31,059 nucleotides of DNA from CAYOHP01 sp964403795 [NCBI: uncultured bacterium] (GCA_964403795.1 CAYOHP010000075.1:1-31059), one strand, 5' to 3'; shown: positions 15,811 through 25,251, counted from the stretch's first letter. Numbers and translations: made by a program. Notes: generated from the sequence alone by a model not told the origin.

Positions 15811-18657
15811 GTGCCCGGCCTGAGGCTCGGCACCAAGATGCTCTCGGGCGTGCTCCTGGTGATCGCCGGGATGACCGGGCTCACGGTCCGCCTGGGGGGC
15901 AGCTTCGTGGGTGACGCCATCCTCCAGAGGACCGTCGAGGACATGGCGCGCACCCAGGGCATCACCCGGAGCTTCCAGCGGGAGATCCACACTTCCCTCG
16001 CCCACGCCAATCGCCTCTGCGCGGAGAGTCCCCAGGTCAAGGCCGCGGCCGCCGCCTCCTTCCATCCGGTGACGGTGGCCCAGGCCCTGGCCTCGATCCT
16101 CCCGCTGACGCCCGCCAAGCTGCTGCTCTGGGTGCCCCCCTGTCCGCTCGGTCCCGACAACCTCCCCGCGGGCGGGAGTTCCGCCGCCACGCTGCTGGTG
16201 CGCGACGGGGACCGCGGCGAGGCCTGGATCCGGAAAGGGGTGGTGAGGCCGGCCAGCGAATCGCTGTTCGACTTCGGGTCGGGGGACGAGGGTTCCGCAC
16301 CGCTCCCGCTCGAGCTCTCGGGGTTGGGGTGGCCGGTCCGTCCCCTGGAGGGGACCCTCGCCGGCGACCCGCTCCTCTCGTTTGCCGAACAGAGCAACCT
16401 GGAGAGCCACAGCGCGGTCCAGCGGGCCGGCGACCTGGAGACCCGTGAGCGGGTGTACCAGGGTCGGAGCCTGGTGGCGAGCTTCCGGTCGAGCGTCTAC
16501 CTGATCGCCATCACTCCCTTCAATGTGGCCGAGGCCTACGCCGGGACCCTGGTGGCCGGCGTTCCCATGGACCGGGCCCTGGCCGAGACCATCGCGGACG
16601 CCGCGGGACTGCACGTGACCTTCCTGCGGACTCCGCCGGGGAACGGTGCGGCCACCGTGGTGGCGGGTGCCTCCGAGGGCGGACGGTCCCCGGGAGGGAG
16701 CGCCGCCCGCTCCGAGTTCCGCATTCCTCCCGACCTCTATGCAGAGCGCGTGACCTTCGGCCAGGTCAGGCCCGCCCAGCCTGGTGACGCCCGACCTCCC
16801 TACCAGATCAGCTACCGCGATCGCGAGTTCGTCGCCCAGGCGCAGACGGTGGAGACCGTGGAGGGCGCCGATCGGGTGGTCAGCATCGTCGAAGGGGATC
16901 TGACCGGCCGGCTGGGGAACGTGATCGTCGACCTGCGGCGGACCCTGCTCGGGATCTCGGTCCTGGGCGCGGTGCTGGCGATCCTGCTCTTCACGGTGGG
17001 TACCCGGGTCTGGGTCACCCGGCCCGTCGACTCGCTCTCCCGGGGCATGCTCCGGATCCGGGAGGGGGACCTGTCGAACCCGATCGAGGTCTCGAGCCGG
17101 GACGAGCTCGGCGAGCTGGCCGAGAGCTTCAACGGGATGCTGCTCGAGCTCCGCAAGAAGGAGCAGTACATGCGGATGGTCTCGAAGAGCGCGGTGGTGG
17201 CGGTGGAGTCGCAGGTCACCGCCAACCTGGCCTCGGGAGGCGAGCGGCGGGTCGTCACCATGCTCTTCTCGGACATCCGGGGGTTCACCACCCTGTGCGA
17301 GAAGATCGATCCGACCAAGCTGGTCCACCTGCTGAACCGCTACTTCGACGCCATGGTCGAGATCATCTATCGCAATGGCGGCCAGCTCGACAAGTTCATC
17401 GGCGACGCCATCATGGCGATCTTCGACGGAGCCGACCACCCCAAGGCGGCGGTGCTGGCGGCGCTGGAGATGCAGTCCGAGGTCCGCCGCCTCGACCGGG
17501 AGGAGAGCCTGGGCCTGAAGATCGGGGTGGGTCTCCACACCGGCGAGGTGATCGCCGGGTTCGTGGGGGCGAAGGAGTTCATGAACCACACGGTGCTCGG
17601 GGACACCGTGAACCTGGCAGCCCGCCTCGAGGGCGAGAGCAAGAACGGCCGCCACACCCAGGTCATCGTCAGCCAGTCCACCCTGGACGGCACCGGAGGC
17701 ATGCTCGAGGTCGAGCGTCTCGACAAGCAGCACGTCAAGGGGAAGACCGAGGCGGTCTCCATGTACGAGGTGGTCCGCCTGCTCGACGAGTCCACGGTCG
17801 TCGCCAGCCTGAAGTCGCCCCAGGCGTCCGAACGGATCCGCGGCGCGTTGCTGGCCGGCCGGGTCGGGAGCCGGGACAGTATCGGACTCCTGGTGGAGCT
17901 GGCCGCCGACCCGGACGAAGAGGTGGCGGTGGCGGCCCTGAAGGGGCTCCGGGCGAAGCTGCCCGAGGAGGTTCCGGGGCGCGGGGAGGTGGCAGCCCGT
18001 CTCCTCCAGCAGCTCCTCTCGGAGTCCCGCTCCCAGGTCAGGGCCAGTCTGGTCAGCACCCTGGGGGCGTTGGGCGATCTGACCACGCTCTCTGGTCTGA
18101 TGCCCCTCCTGGCCGATCCCGAGGCCCGGGTGAGGGCCAACACCGTGGAAGCCATGCAGAGGCTGGGTGGTTCGGTGGTACGAGCCACGGTGAAGCCGCT
18201 GCTCCACGATCCCAACAACCGGGTGATGGCCAATGCCGCCATCTGCCTCTTCGAGGAGGACCCCGATCAGGTGCGGGAGATCCTGACCGCGGGCTTGCGC
18301 TCACCGGACCGGTTCCAGCGGGCCTCGGCTTCCTATGCCTGCTTCGTGGTGGCGAGCCGCTACCCGGCCGAGCTCCTCGACGCCGAGAAGGCCAAGGATC
18401 TCGACCAGCGCGGCTACCGGGTGCACGACGCCTTCCGGCAGCTCTCGGGGCAGTTGACCGCCCGGATCGTGGAGGAGACCGACGACATGGTGCTCCGGAA
18501 CATGGTGGCGGCGCTGCGCTGCCTGATCGGACCGGAGATGACCCGCAGCCTGGTCGCCGAGGCCCTGAAGAGCCGGGGGGTCGAGGCGGGCAACAGCGCC
18601 AGCCTGGACACCTCGTTCCCCTCGCTCGCCCAGGCCGACCTGGTCGAGCCGACCTGA
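15811..18657 (+). CDS. Sensor adenylate cyclase: extracytoplasmic domain, HAMP, class III cyclase, HEAT repeats
   Basis: A 948-residue membrane cyclase with GTG start and GAGGAGAGGAG at 15792-15802. One membrane helix near residues 10-30, a large extracytoplasmic sensor (about 35-370, Cache-like by layout), a second helix at about 375-398, and HAMP at about 398-455. The cyclase domain at about 475-645 has metal ligands D488 (FSDI) and D532 (KFIGD), adenine-selecting K528 with Thr in NHTVLGD, and N601/R605, so activity on ATP is expected. Residues about 670-870 contain HEAT-like helical repeats (for example ASLVSTLGALGDLTTLSGLMPLLADPEARVRANTVEAM, in parts), unusual at this position and suggesting a protein partner. 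It is the last gene of the porin-cupredoxin operon and converges with thrS, 46 bases away. Confidence 0.9.
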   Translation: MPGLRLGTKMLSGVLLVIAGMTGLTVRLGGSFVGDAILQRTVEDMARTQGITRSFQREIHTSLAHANRLCAESPQVKAAAAASFHPVTVAQALASILPLTPAKLLLWVPPCPLGPDNLPAGGSSAATLLVRDGDRGEAWIRKGVVRPASESLFDFGSGDEGSAPLPLELSGLGWPVRPLEGTLAGDPLLSFAEQSNLESHSAVQRAGDLETRERVYQGRSLVASFRSSVYLIAITPFNVAEAYAGTLVAGVPMDRALAETIADAAGLHVTFLRTPPGNGAATVVAGASEGGRSPGGSAARSEFRIPPDLYAERVTFGQVRPAQPGDARPPYQISYRDREFVAQAQTVETVEGADRVVSIVEGDLTGRLGNVIVDLRRTLLGISVLGAVLAILLFTVGTRVWVTRPVDSLSRGMLRIREGDLSNPIEVSSRDELGELAESFNGMLLELRKKEQYMRMVSKSAVVAVESQVTANLASGGERRVVTMLFSDIRGFTTLCEKIDPTKLVHLLNRYFDAMVEIIYRNGGQLDKFIGDAIMAIFDGADHPKAAVLAALEMQSEVRRLDREESLGLKIGVGLHTGEVIAGFVGAKEFMNHTVLGDTVNLAARLEGESKNGRHTQVIVSQSTLDGTGGMLEVERLDKQHVKGKTEAVSMYEVVRLLDESTVVASLKSPQASERIRGALLAGRVGSRDSIGLLVELAADPDEEVAVAALKGLRAKLPEEVPGRGEVAARLLQQLLSESRSQVRASLVSTLGALGDLTTLSGLMPLLADPEARVRANTVEAMQRLGGSVVRATVKPLLHDPNNRVMANAAICLFEEDPDQVREILTAGLRSPDRFQRASASYACFVVASRYPAELLDAEKAKDLDQRGYRVHDAFRQLSGQLTARIVEETDDMVLRNMVAALRCLIGPEMTRSLVAEALKSRGVEAGNSASLDTSFPSLAQADLVEPT

Positions 18658-18703
18658 GGGACGGTCCCTCCCGGCTCACGGACCAGGCCCAGGGGGCCGA
18701 GGT

Positions 18704-20602
18704 TCAGCCCACGAAGATGGGCCGTCGGGAGAGGTGCCGGGGAACCGCCAAGGGGCGCCAGGGCCGGGATCCCTGGAGTTCCCCGAGGCGGGTCTCGAGT
18801 TCCTCGAGGGGGAGCACCAGCGGGTCCTTCTGGCCCCGGACCCGCACATTCAGGGAACCCGACTCGATCTCCTTGTCCCCGAGCACCGCGATGAACGGGA
18901 CCCATGCCTTCTCGGCCCAGCGGATCCTCTTGCCCAGGCTCTCGTCGACCCGGTCGTCGAGATCGGTGCGGTACCTGCACCGGGAGACCAGGGCCTCGGC
19001 CGCCTCCAGGTGGTCCTTGCCCACCGGGATCACCCGGAGCTGGGTAGGGGCCAGCCAGAAGGGGAGCTCGGCCTTCTTCCCGGACGCCATCCGGGAGCTC
19101 TGGGTCTCGAGCAGGGCGTAGAGGTTGCGCTCGATGGCCCCGGGCACCGAGGTGTGCATGATGAGCGGGTGCTGCCGCTCGCCCTGCTCGTCGACGTAGC
19201 GGATCTCGAAGCGCTCGGCGTTCTCGACGTCGATCTGGGTGGTCGAGAGGCAGGCGGCCTTGCCCGAGGTGTCCACGAAATTGCACTCGAACTTGGCCAC
19301 GAAGTAGAAGAACCGCTGGCTCCAGATCTCCAGCAGCACCGGGCGACCCATGATCGAGGCGACCTCGGCGGCCAGGCCGGGATGGCGCCGGTAGAAGTCG
19401 TCCACGAACCGGATCGCCACCTGGACTTCGATGCCGATGTCCTCCAGCCACTGGCGGGCGAGACGCACATGGCCGAGGAAATCGGCGACCGCCGCGGCCT
19501 CGTCCCGCACCAGGGTGTGCATGTCGGGCATGGTGAAGGAGCGGAGGCGGCGCAGGCCGGCCAGCTCCCCCGACTGCTCCCGGCGGAACGAGGAGTGGGT
19601 CAGCTCGTAGTACCGGGCCGGAAGGTGCCGGTAGGAGAGCTGCCCGTCGTGCATCATCAGGTACTGCCCGAAGCAGGCCGCGAACCGGAGGAAGAAGTCC
19701 CGCTTGTCCGAGCGCAGCAGGTACTGGCGGGCCGGGAAGCGGTTCAGGTACTTCGAGAGGTGCGGGTGGTCGTGGTCGTACATGATCGGGGTCTCGACCT
19801 GCATGGCCCCGTACCCACCCATGAGCGCATCGACCCGGTCCTCGAGCAGCTTCTTGAAGAGGTACCCGTTGGGGTACCAGCGCATGTTCCCGGCGTCGGA
19901 GCCCGGCTCGTAGTCGACCAGCTCGAGCTCCCGCATCAGCTTGATGTGGGGAGGGGGCTCGCCGACGGCCCTTGTCCCCGAGTGCTCGTACTGGAAGAAC
20001 GAGTGCAGGCCGGGTTCCTGCTTCCAGTCGAATCCCTCTACGGGTCGAGGCTCGGATTCGCCCGGCCGGATCACCAACCAGGTGGAGCGGAGCTCCTTCT
20101 CCTTCTTCAGTGCCTCCGATTCGTGGGCCGCGCAGCCCGTCTCCTCGCTGCCCTCGCCGTCGGCCTTGGGGACGAGGGTGAGCGCCAGCTCCGAGAGCGG
20201 GTGCCCCTTGCAGGCGATCTCGAAGGCCTTGTAGTAGCCGAACGGAGCCCGGTGCACGGCCCGCTCGCCGGCCCCCTTGCGGACCCGTTCCTCGACCATG
20301 TCGAGGAGCTTCTGGGCGACCCGGGGGGCTGCCAGGTGGCTCGAGAGGTGGGCGTAGGGGTAGACCCAGACCGCGGGGGCCGCCACTTCGCCGGCCACCC
20401 GGAGGACCTCGGCGGCGGCCTGGTCGGCGACCGACTCGAGACCCCGCTCGTCTCCCTCCTCGGCGGCCACGAAGGCGACCAGGGCCTCGCCGGAGGATCC
20501 CTCACGGTCCGCCTCGCCCAAGGCGCGGGCGCTCCTGGCGACGCTGGTCTCGCCGGTCACGTGGAAGCGGAACGAGTCCGTATGGATGAGCAGGACGCGC
20601 AC
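18704..20602 (-). CDS. thrS: Threonyl-tRNA synthetase, archaeal type with N-terminal DTD-like editing domain
   Basis: Charges tRNA-Thr and, by its N-terminal domain, hydrolyses mischarged Ser-tRNA-Thr. 632 residues, GTG start at 20602 with AGAGGGG upstream. The first 145 residues match the archaeal editing domain rather than the bacterial TGS/SAD pair: MRVLLIHTD start, VYPYAHLSS around H85, and FGYYKAFEIACKGHPLSEL at 121-139 with the editing lysine in YYKAF. The class II catalytic core (about 200-510) carries zinc ligands C310, H362 and H483 and motif 2 FRREQSGELAGL; the anticodon-binding domain follows (about 520-620). It is the last gene of an operon with two STAS genes, starting 12 bases after the second. 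An archaeal-type enzyme in a bacterial setting suggests ancient or horizontal transfer. Confidence 0.95.
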   Translation of the reverse strand: MRVLLIHTDSFRFHVTGETSVARSARALGEADREGSSGEALVAFVAAEEGDERGLESVADQAAAEVLRVAGEVAAPAVWVYPYAHLSSHLAAPRVAQKLLDMVEERVRKGAGERAVHRAPFGYYKAFEIACKGHPLSELALTLVPKADGEGSEETGCAAHESEALKKEKELRSTWLVIRPGESEPRPVEGFDWKQEPGLHSFFQYEHSGTRAVGEPPPHIKLMRELELVDYEPGSDAGNMRWYPNGYLFKKLLEDRVDALMGGYGAMQVETPIMYDHDHPHLSKYLNRFPARQYLLRSDKRDFFLRFAACFGQYLMMHDGQLSYRHLPARYYELTHSSFRREQSGELAGLRRLRSFTMPDMHTLVRDEAAAVADFLGHVRLARQWLEDIGIEVQVAIRFVDDFYRRHPGLAAEVASIMGRPVLLEIWSQRFFYFVAKFECNFVDTSGKAACLSTTQIDVENAERFEIRYVDEQGERQHPLIMHTSVPGAIERNLYALLETQSSRMASGKKAELPFWLAPTQLRVIPVGKDHLEAAEALVSRCRYRTDLDDRVDESLGKRIRWAEKAWVPFIAVLGDKEIESGSLNVRVRGQKDPLVLPLEELETRLGELQGSRPWRPLAVPRHLSRRPIFVG

Positions 20603-20614
20603 CTGGGGTCCCCT

Positions 20615-20983
20615 CTAGGGCGTGGGTCGGGTCGCCGGGAAGGCGAACGTGCGGAAGGTCTCCCGGTCCGGGAGAACGAGGAAGATCGGGAGCAGGTGGG
20701 TCTCCTCGAGCACCCGTCTGGCCTGGTCGACGACGCCGATCAGGCAGAAGCCGCGACGACGGTCCTCGGCCAGGCTCTTGGCCCGGATCAGGGCGGAGAC
20801 GGTGGCGGAGTCGATGTACTCGGCTTCCGAGAGGTCGATGGCCAGGGCCTGGAGGTCGGGGCGGGCGAGTTCGGCCTCGAAGCGGGCGACCAGCCCCCCC
20901 ACGTTGGAGATGTCGATCCAGCCCCGGGGGGCGAGCGCGACCCGCCCGGCCTCCTCGTTGGTCTCGAGCTTGAGTTCAGACAC
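20615..20983 (-). CDS. STAS-domain protein 2 (anti-sigma factor antagonist-like)
   Basis: About 122 residues, a single STAS domain. I choose GTG 20983 because GAGGG lies 6-7 bases upstream and it overlaps the preceding gene by 8 bases; an in-frame start at 21010 would add nine residues of overlap. The STAS phosphorylation-site region reads EYIDSATVSAL with S59 as the likely phospho-acceptor, as in SpoIIAA/RsbV proteins. These proteins usually bind an anti-sigma kinase or act in a stressosome-like switch; no kinase, phosphatase or sigma-factor gene is in the window. It is adjacent to thrS (12 bases) in the same direction. The role is unassigned. Confidence 0.82.
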   Translation of the reverse strand: MSELKLETNEEAGRVALAPRGWIDISNVGGLVARFEAELARPDLQALAIDLSEAEYIDSATVSALIRAKSLAEDRRRGFCLIGVVDQARRVLEETHLLPIFLVLPDRETFRTFAFPATRPTP

Positions 20984-21314
20984 CGGGACCCTCGGGTGCA
21001 CCGGCGGCACGGAGCTTGAGGACCCTGTCGAGGCGGGTGGCGCGGAAGATCTCGAGGGCGCTCGGGGTGACCCCGACGACTTCCAGGTGGCCTTGGACCT
21101 GGCCGAGCCGCTGCTGGATCCGGACCAGGCACGAGAGGCCCGTGGAATCGAGGTAGGCGACCTTGCCCAGGTCGACCTGGAACTGGGTCACATCCTGGTG
21201 GAAGAGCTTGTCGAACGCATCGACCAGGGCCCCCGCGTTCTGGATCGTGAGGTTGCCGTAGACGGTCAGGCGGGCCCGCTTCTCCTTGTCGAGGGATGCG
21301 GTGACGGTCGCCAA
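20976..21314 (-). CDS. STAS-domain protein 1 (anti-sigma factor antagonist-like)
   Basis: A single STAS domain of about 112 residues if started at TTG 21314 (GAAGGG upstream); a TTG at 21389 would add 25 Gly/Pro-rich residues that do not look like protein. The domain has the expected alternation of strands and helices (RLTVYGNLTIQNAGAL, then FQVDLGKVAYLDSTGLSCLV) and the phospho-acceptor S57 in LDSTG. It is the first gene of the leftward STAS-STAS-thrS unit and diverges from the MscS-family gene. The two STAS proteins are only distantly alike, so they are probably not a recent duplication. No partner is visible nearby. Confidence 0.8.
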   Translation of the reverse strand: MATVTASLDKEKRARLTVYGNLTIQNAGALVDAFDKLFHQDVTQFQVDLGKVAYLDSTGLSCLVRIQQRLGQVQGHLEVVGVTPSALEIFRATRLDRVLKLRAAGAPEGPGV

Positions 21315-21462
21315 GGCGGGCCCTTCGGTCGGTAGGGGGCCAGGTCGGCCCGGTTCCCCAGCGTAGGGGGGCGCGGGAGCGTCTTGCAAGGACCGATCCT
21401 GCTGGGACGGTCGGTCTTGTCCCGGTTCCTGGATCCGCGGTACTCAGGAACGATCTCCCCCC

Positions 21463-24400
21463 ATGGGTTCCGCCCTGCGCTCCATCCTGTCGGCCGCCAT
21501 CGCCCTGCTGGTGGCTTCCGGGGCGCCCGGCGCCCCGGGCTCGGACTCCCCGAAGTCCGTGGCGCAGACGGCGAACTCCACGAGCCCCAGCAAGGGATCG
21601 AGCTCTTCCTCCATCCCTTCCACGTCGCCCTCCGTCGGGGGGCTGGGTGCCGGCGCCCAGGGATCCAAGGGATCGGCCCCGTCCAGTCCGCAGGCGACCG
21701 CGGTCCCGGTAGCTCCGTCCGCCATCCCCACCGGATCGATCCTGGCATCCCCGGTCGCGAGTGCGCCCACCCCCGAGGAGCTCGGTGTCCTGCTGGAGGC
21801 GGCTCGCAGGCGTCTGGAGGCGGGTGGGCCGGGGGTGGAGACGGAACTGCGGCGCGTCGACCTCCTGCTCCGGCTGCTCCGTCCCGCTCCCCAGGCCCCG
21901 GACACCGGTGGTGACCCGGGACGCGAAGGACTCGACGAGTACGCGGCCCGGATCGAGCGCTTGCGCGACCCGGCAGGCGATGCCTCGGAGCTCCGGCCGG
22001 TTTCCGAGATCAGCCGCAGTCTCGAGGCCGAGGGTGCCCTCCGGCAGCACCGCACGGCCCATCTGGCCGCTGTGGACGCCGAGTTGGCGGACCTCGAGAG
22101 CGACCTCCGCTACCTCGACTCGCTGGATTCGACGAATCCGGCGACCGGTACGTCGCCCGGCTTCACGGTCGAGCGGCGGGGCCTGGTCGCGGCCCGCAAG
22201 CGCCTGGCGGACGCCCGGGAGGAGGCCGCACGGGCCCTCCAGCGGAGCGAGCGGCGGCTCGGTCTCCTGGAGACCGAGTTGGCCCTGGGGCGGAACCGGA
22301 TCCGGGTCGAGGCCTCGGACCTGGAGCGAAAACGAGCCGAGATCGAGGCTGCCGAGGCCGAGGTCCGCCGGATGGTGGAGGTGGCCGCGGCCCAGCTGGC
22401 CCAGACCCGGGAGGCGCAACGAGTGGCCGAGCTGGAGGCCAGTCGGGCCCAGGAGCAGCTGGCGCGGGCCTCGGACGACGCCACCCGCCGGGTCCTGGTC
22501 CTCAAGGGGGAGTTGGCCGAGGAATCGCGGCTGGCGGCCGTCGAGGCCGCCGAGCTCGCCCGAGCCCGCCAGGAGGGGGCCAAGGCCCAGGCCGAGCGCT
22601 ACCGGGAGGAACTTGCCCACTTGTCCCGCCTGCGCCGGCTCGGGCAAGGGGAGGTGCCGGAGGCGGAGCTGGCCAACCTCCTCCAGGAGGCTCGACGCGA
22701 CCTCCAGGGAGTCGAGCGCGAGGTGGCTGCCGAGGAAGCCAAGCTCGACTGGGCACGATCGGTCATGGACCGCGGTCGGGCACGAAGGAGAGAACTCCAG
22801 GTCCGGGAGGCCGACCTGCTCGCGCCGGACCTCCCGCGGGAGAAGCGCCCGGCGGCCTGGGTGCTTCGGCAGGTCCTCGCCAAGGTCGACGAGCGCCAGG
22901 ATCTCTCGGCCGAGATCCGGGACGCTCGACGCGAGATCCTGAAGCTCCGTTCGACCCGGGTCTCGGAGATCCGGGACCTTGTCGAGGACCTGGCGGAGCG
23001 GATCCGCAGCGCGGAACGGGCACGGGCCTCCGCGACTTCGGAGCCGGAACGACCCGGGCCGCCCAAGGAGGCGCCGCTCGACCATGCCGCGGGATTCGGT
23101 CTGGACCTGGCGGAGGGGCTGAGGAAAGGGGCACTCGCCGAGGTCCTGTACCGGGCTGCATCGGCCGCCCATCGGTCGGCCATCGGCCTCCGGCCGGGAT
23201 TCGTGGCAGGTCTCCTGATCCTCGCCACGCTGGCCTACCTGGCAGCCTGGCGGCTCCTGGTCTGGATCGATCGAGGGGTCGCCGAGTCCCAGGTGGCCGG
23301 GCTCGAGTGGGATCGAGCCCGCAGCGAGTACGGCACCGTGATGGGCGGGTTCGCCAACCGCTACCGCTGGCGGGCGGTACTCCTCGGGGCGATCGGAGCC
23401 GGGATCCGACCGCTCTCGGTAGGGCTCTTCGCCAAACTCGTGGGCGAGCTCCTCCCCACCGCCCGTTCCTACCTGGATCTGGCTGCCCTGGCTGCGGCGA
23501 GTGCCAGCCTGGTGGCAACGGCCCGTCACATGATCGACCGCTTCCTGGATCCCAGCGATCCCGACCGGCTTCTGGTCGAGGACGTGTCGGCGGCCGGCCT
23601 GTTCCATGACCTCTTCCGGCGGCTGCTCTTCTGGTCGGGGCTGCTGGTCCCGGTCTGCGCCCTCTGGCCGCGCCTGGGCTATCGGCCGGGCCTCGAGCCC
23701 CTGCTCTGGTTCGGATACAAGCTGCTGGTCAGCTGGTTGATCCTCACCGGACTGATGCAGAAGCGCCGGGTCGTGCGCCTGGTACGGCCCGAGGCCGGTA
23801 CCGGGTACCGGATGCTGCACAGCCTCCTGGAACACACCTACACCCTGGTCTCGGGGTTCGTCCTCGTGCTGCTCGTCCTCTGGGGCGGAGGCTACGAGGA
23901 GACGGCCGCCTTCATGGCCCGGGCCGGAGTCGGCACGGCGCTCATCGCCATCCTCTCCGCGGCGCTCTGGTCGATCATCGACCGGATCCTGCCCGCCAGC
24001 GACCGGCTGGATCCCGGCGAGGCCGAACCGTCGGAAGAGATCCCGGAGGGACTCTCCGGGACCCGCCGACGGAGGGTGACCTGGACGGTCCAGGATCTGG
24101 CCCGCCTGTCGCTGAAGTCGGTCCTCGGCGTGGCCGCAGGCTCCGCGACCTATCTGGCCTGGGGTGGGGCCCTGGTCGACCTCTCGCTGGTGGCACGCCT
24201 CTACCAGGCGACCTTCAGCGTGGGGGGAATCCAGATCAGCGTCTCGCGTCTGGTGGAGGCGGGGATCTACCTCGGCCTCTGCACCGGCCTCTCGACCATG
24301 ATCCGCGGCTTCCTGGACCGCCAGATCTTCCCCAACACCCCGTTCGATCCGGGGATCTGCCACGCCATCAATTCGGCCCTCCACTACGGGCTGCTCGGGA

Positions 24401-25251
24401 TCGCCGGCCTCCTCTCGATCGAGACCTTCGGGGTGGGGACCGAGACATTGAAATGGTTCGCGGGCTTCGCCGGCGTGGGCATCGGCTTCGGCATGCAGAC
24501 CATCGTCAACAACCTGGCCTCCGGCATCATCCTGCTGATCGAGCGACCGATCAAGCCGGGCGACAGGGTCCGGGTGGGCGATGTCGAAGGCGAGGTCACC
24601 CGGATCTCGGTCCGGGCCACCGTGATCAAGACCCTCGACAACGTCGAGACGGTGGTCCCCAACTCCGAGTTCGTGGGCGCACCGGTCACGAACTGGAGCT
24701 ACTCGGACCCGACCATGCGGCTGCACGTGCGGGTCGGCGTGGCCTACGGATCGGACGTCAAGGCGGTCAAGGACGCCCTCCTCAAGGTGGCCCGCTCGCA
24801 CCGCCTGGTCCTGGGGCGCCCGCTCCCGGAGGTCCAGTTCGTGCAGTTCGGCGAGTCCTCGCTCGACTTCGTCCTGCTCGTCTGGATCAGCTATCCCTTC
24901 CTGGCCGCGCGCATCACCAGCGATCTCAATTTCGCGATCGATGCCGAGTTCCGCCGGCGCGGGATCGAGGTTCCCTTCCCGCAGCGGGACCTCCACATCC
25001 GCTCCGGCCTCCCCTTGGAGCGCTTCGCCCGCCTGCTCCGGGGCGAGGCCGACCCCGATGCCGGCGACGAGGAGGCCGATGGGACCGCCGAGGGTGCGGG
25101 GCGGTCCGGGGATTCCCTGGCCGGACCGGTCGGACCCCTGCCCGGTGGCCCTACCCCGGGTCCTTCGCCCTCGACTTCCCGGTCCCAGGACCGGGACCCG
25201 CAGTCCCACCCGCCTCCGCCCAGCCGGCCTCCCCGCCGGGAACGCCCTTGA
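21463..25251 (+). CDS. Large MscS-family mechanosensitive channel (MscK/MscM-like)
   Basis: A 1262-residue inner-membrane channel that should open under membrane tension to release osmolytes. Signal peptide at about 1-27, a Ser/Pro-rich region to about 110, then a long charged coiled coil at about 190-530 expected to lie in the periplasm. About ten membrane helices follow between 575 and 1020. The MscS pore helix and beta domain (about 990-1110) show GFGMQTIVNNLASGIILLI, ERPIKPGDRVRVGDVEGEV and VPNSEFV, then the alpha/beta cytoplasmic part ends near 1185. The last 75 residues are acidic and then Pro/Ser-rich. This layout matches the large channels of the KefA/MscK kind. The start (ATG 21463) has only a weak AGGAA; it diverges from the STAS operon and overlaps the next gene by 4 bases (TTGA). 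Confidence 0.92.
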   Translation: MGSALRSILSAAIALLVASGAPGAPGSDSPKSVAQTANSTSPSKGSSSSSIPSTSPSVGGLGAGAQGSKGSAPSSPQATAVPVAPSAIPTGSILASPVASAPTPEELGVLLEAARRRLEAGGPGVETELRRVDLLLRLLRPAPQAPDTGGDPGREGLDEYAARIERLRDPAGDASELRPVSEISRSLEAEGALRQHRTAHLAAVDAELADLESDLRYLDSLDSTNPATGTSPGFTVERRGLVAARKRLADAREEAARALQRSERRLGLLETELALGRNRIRVEASDLERKRAEIEAAEAEVRRMVEVAAAQLAQTREAQRVAELEASRAQEQLARASDDATRRVLVLKGELAEESRLAAVEAAELARARQEGAKAQAERYREELAHLSRLRRLGQGEVPEAELANLLQEARRDLQGVEREVAAEEAKLDWARSVMDRGRARRRELQVREADLLAPDLPREKRPAAWVLRQVLAKVDERQDLSAEIRDARREILKLRSTRVSEIRDLVEDLAERIRSAERARASATSEPERPGPPKEAPLDHAAGFGLDLAEGLRKGALAEVLYRAASAAHRSAIGLRPGFVAGLLILATLAYLAAWRLLVWIDRGVAESQVAGLEWDRARSEYGTVMGGFANRYRWRAVLLGAIGAGIRPLSVGLFAKLVGELLPTARSYLDLAALAAASASLVATARHMIDRFLDPSDPDRLLVEDVSAAGLFHDLFRRLLFWSGLLVPVCALWPRLGYRPGLEPLLWFGYKLLVSWLILTGLMQKRRVVRLVRPEAGTGYRMLHSLLEHTYTLVSGFVLVLLVLWGGGYEETAAFMARAGVGTALIAILSAALWSIIDRILPASDRLDPGEAEPSEEIPEGLSGTRRRRVTWTVQDLARLSLKSVLGVAAGSATYLAWGGALVDLSLVARLYQATFSVGGIQISVSRLVEAGIYLGLCTGLSTMIRGFLDRQIFPNTPFDPGICHAINSALHYGLLGIAGLLSIETFGVGTETLKWFAGFAGVGIGFGMQTIVNNLASGIILLIERPIKPGDRVRVGDVEGEVTRISVRATVIKTLDNVETVVPNSEFVGAPVTNWSYSDPTMRLHVRVGVAYGSDVKAVKDALLKVARSHRLVLGRPLPEVQFVQFGESSLDFVLLVWISYPFLAARITSDLNFAIDAEFRRRGIEVPFPQRDLHIRSGLPLERFARLLRGEADPDAGDEEADGTAEGAGRSGDSLAGPVGPLPGGPTPGPSPSTSRSQDRDPQSHPPPPSRPPRRERP

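Noticed and set aside
18657-18669. AGGGACGGTCCCT palindrome as a terminator between the second cyclase and thrS
   Set aside because: Only a 5-bp stem with a 3-base loop, overlapping the stop codon and with no T-tract; likely chance.
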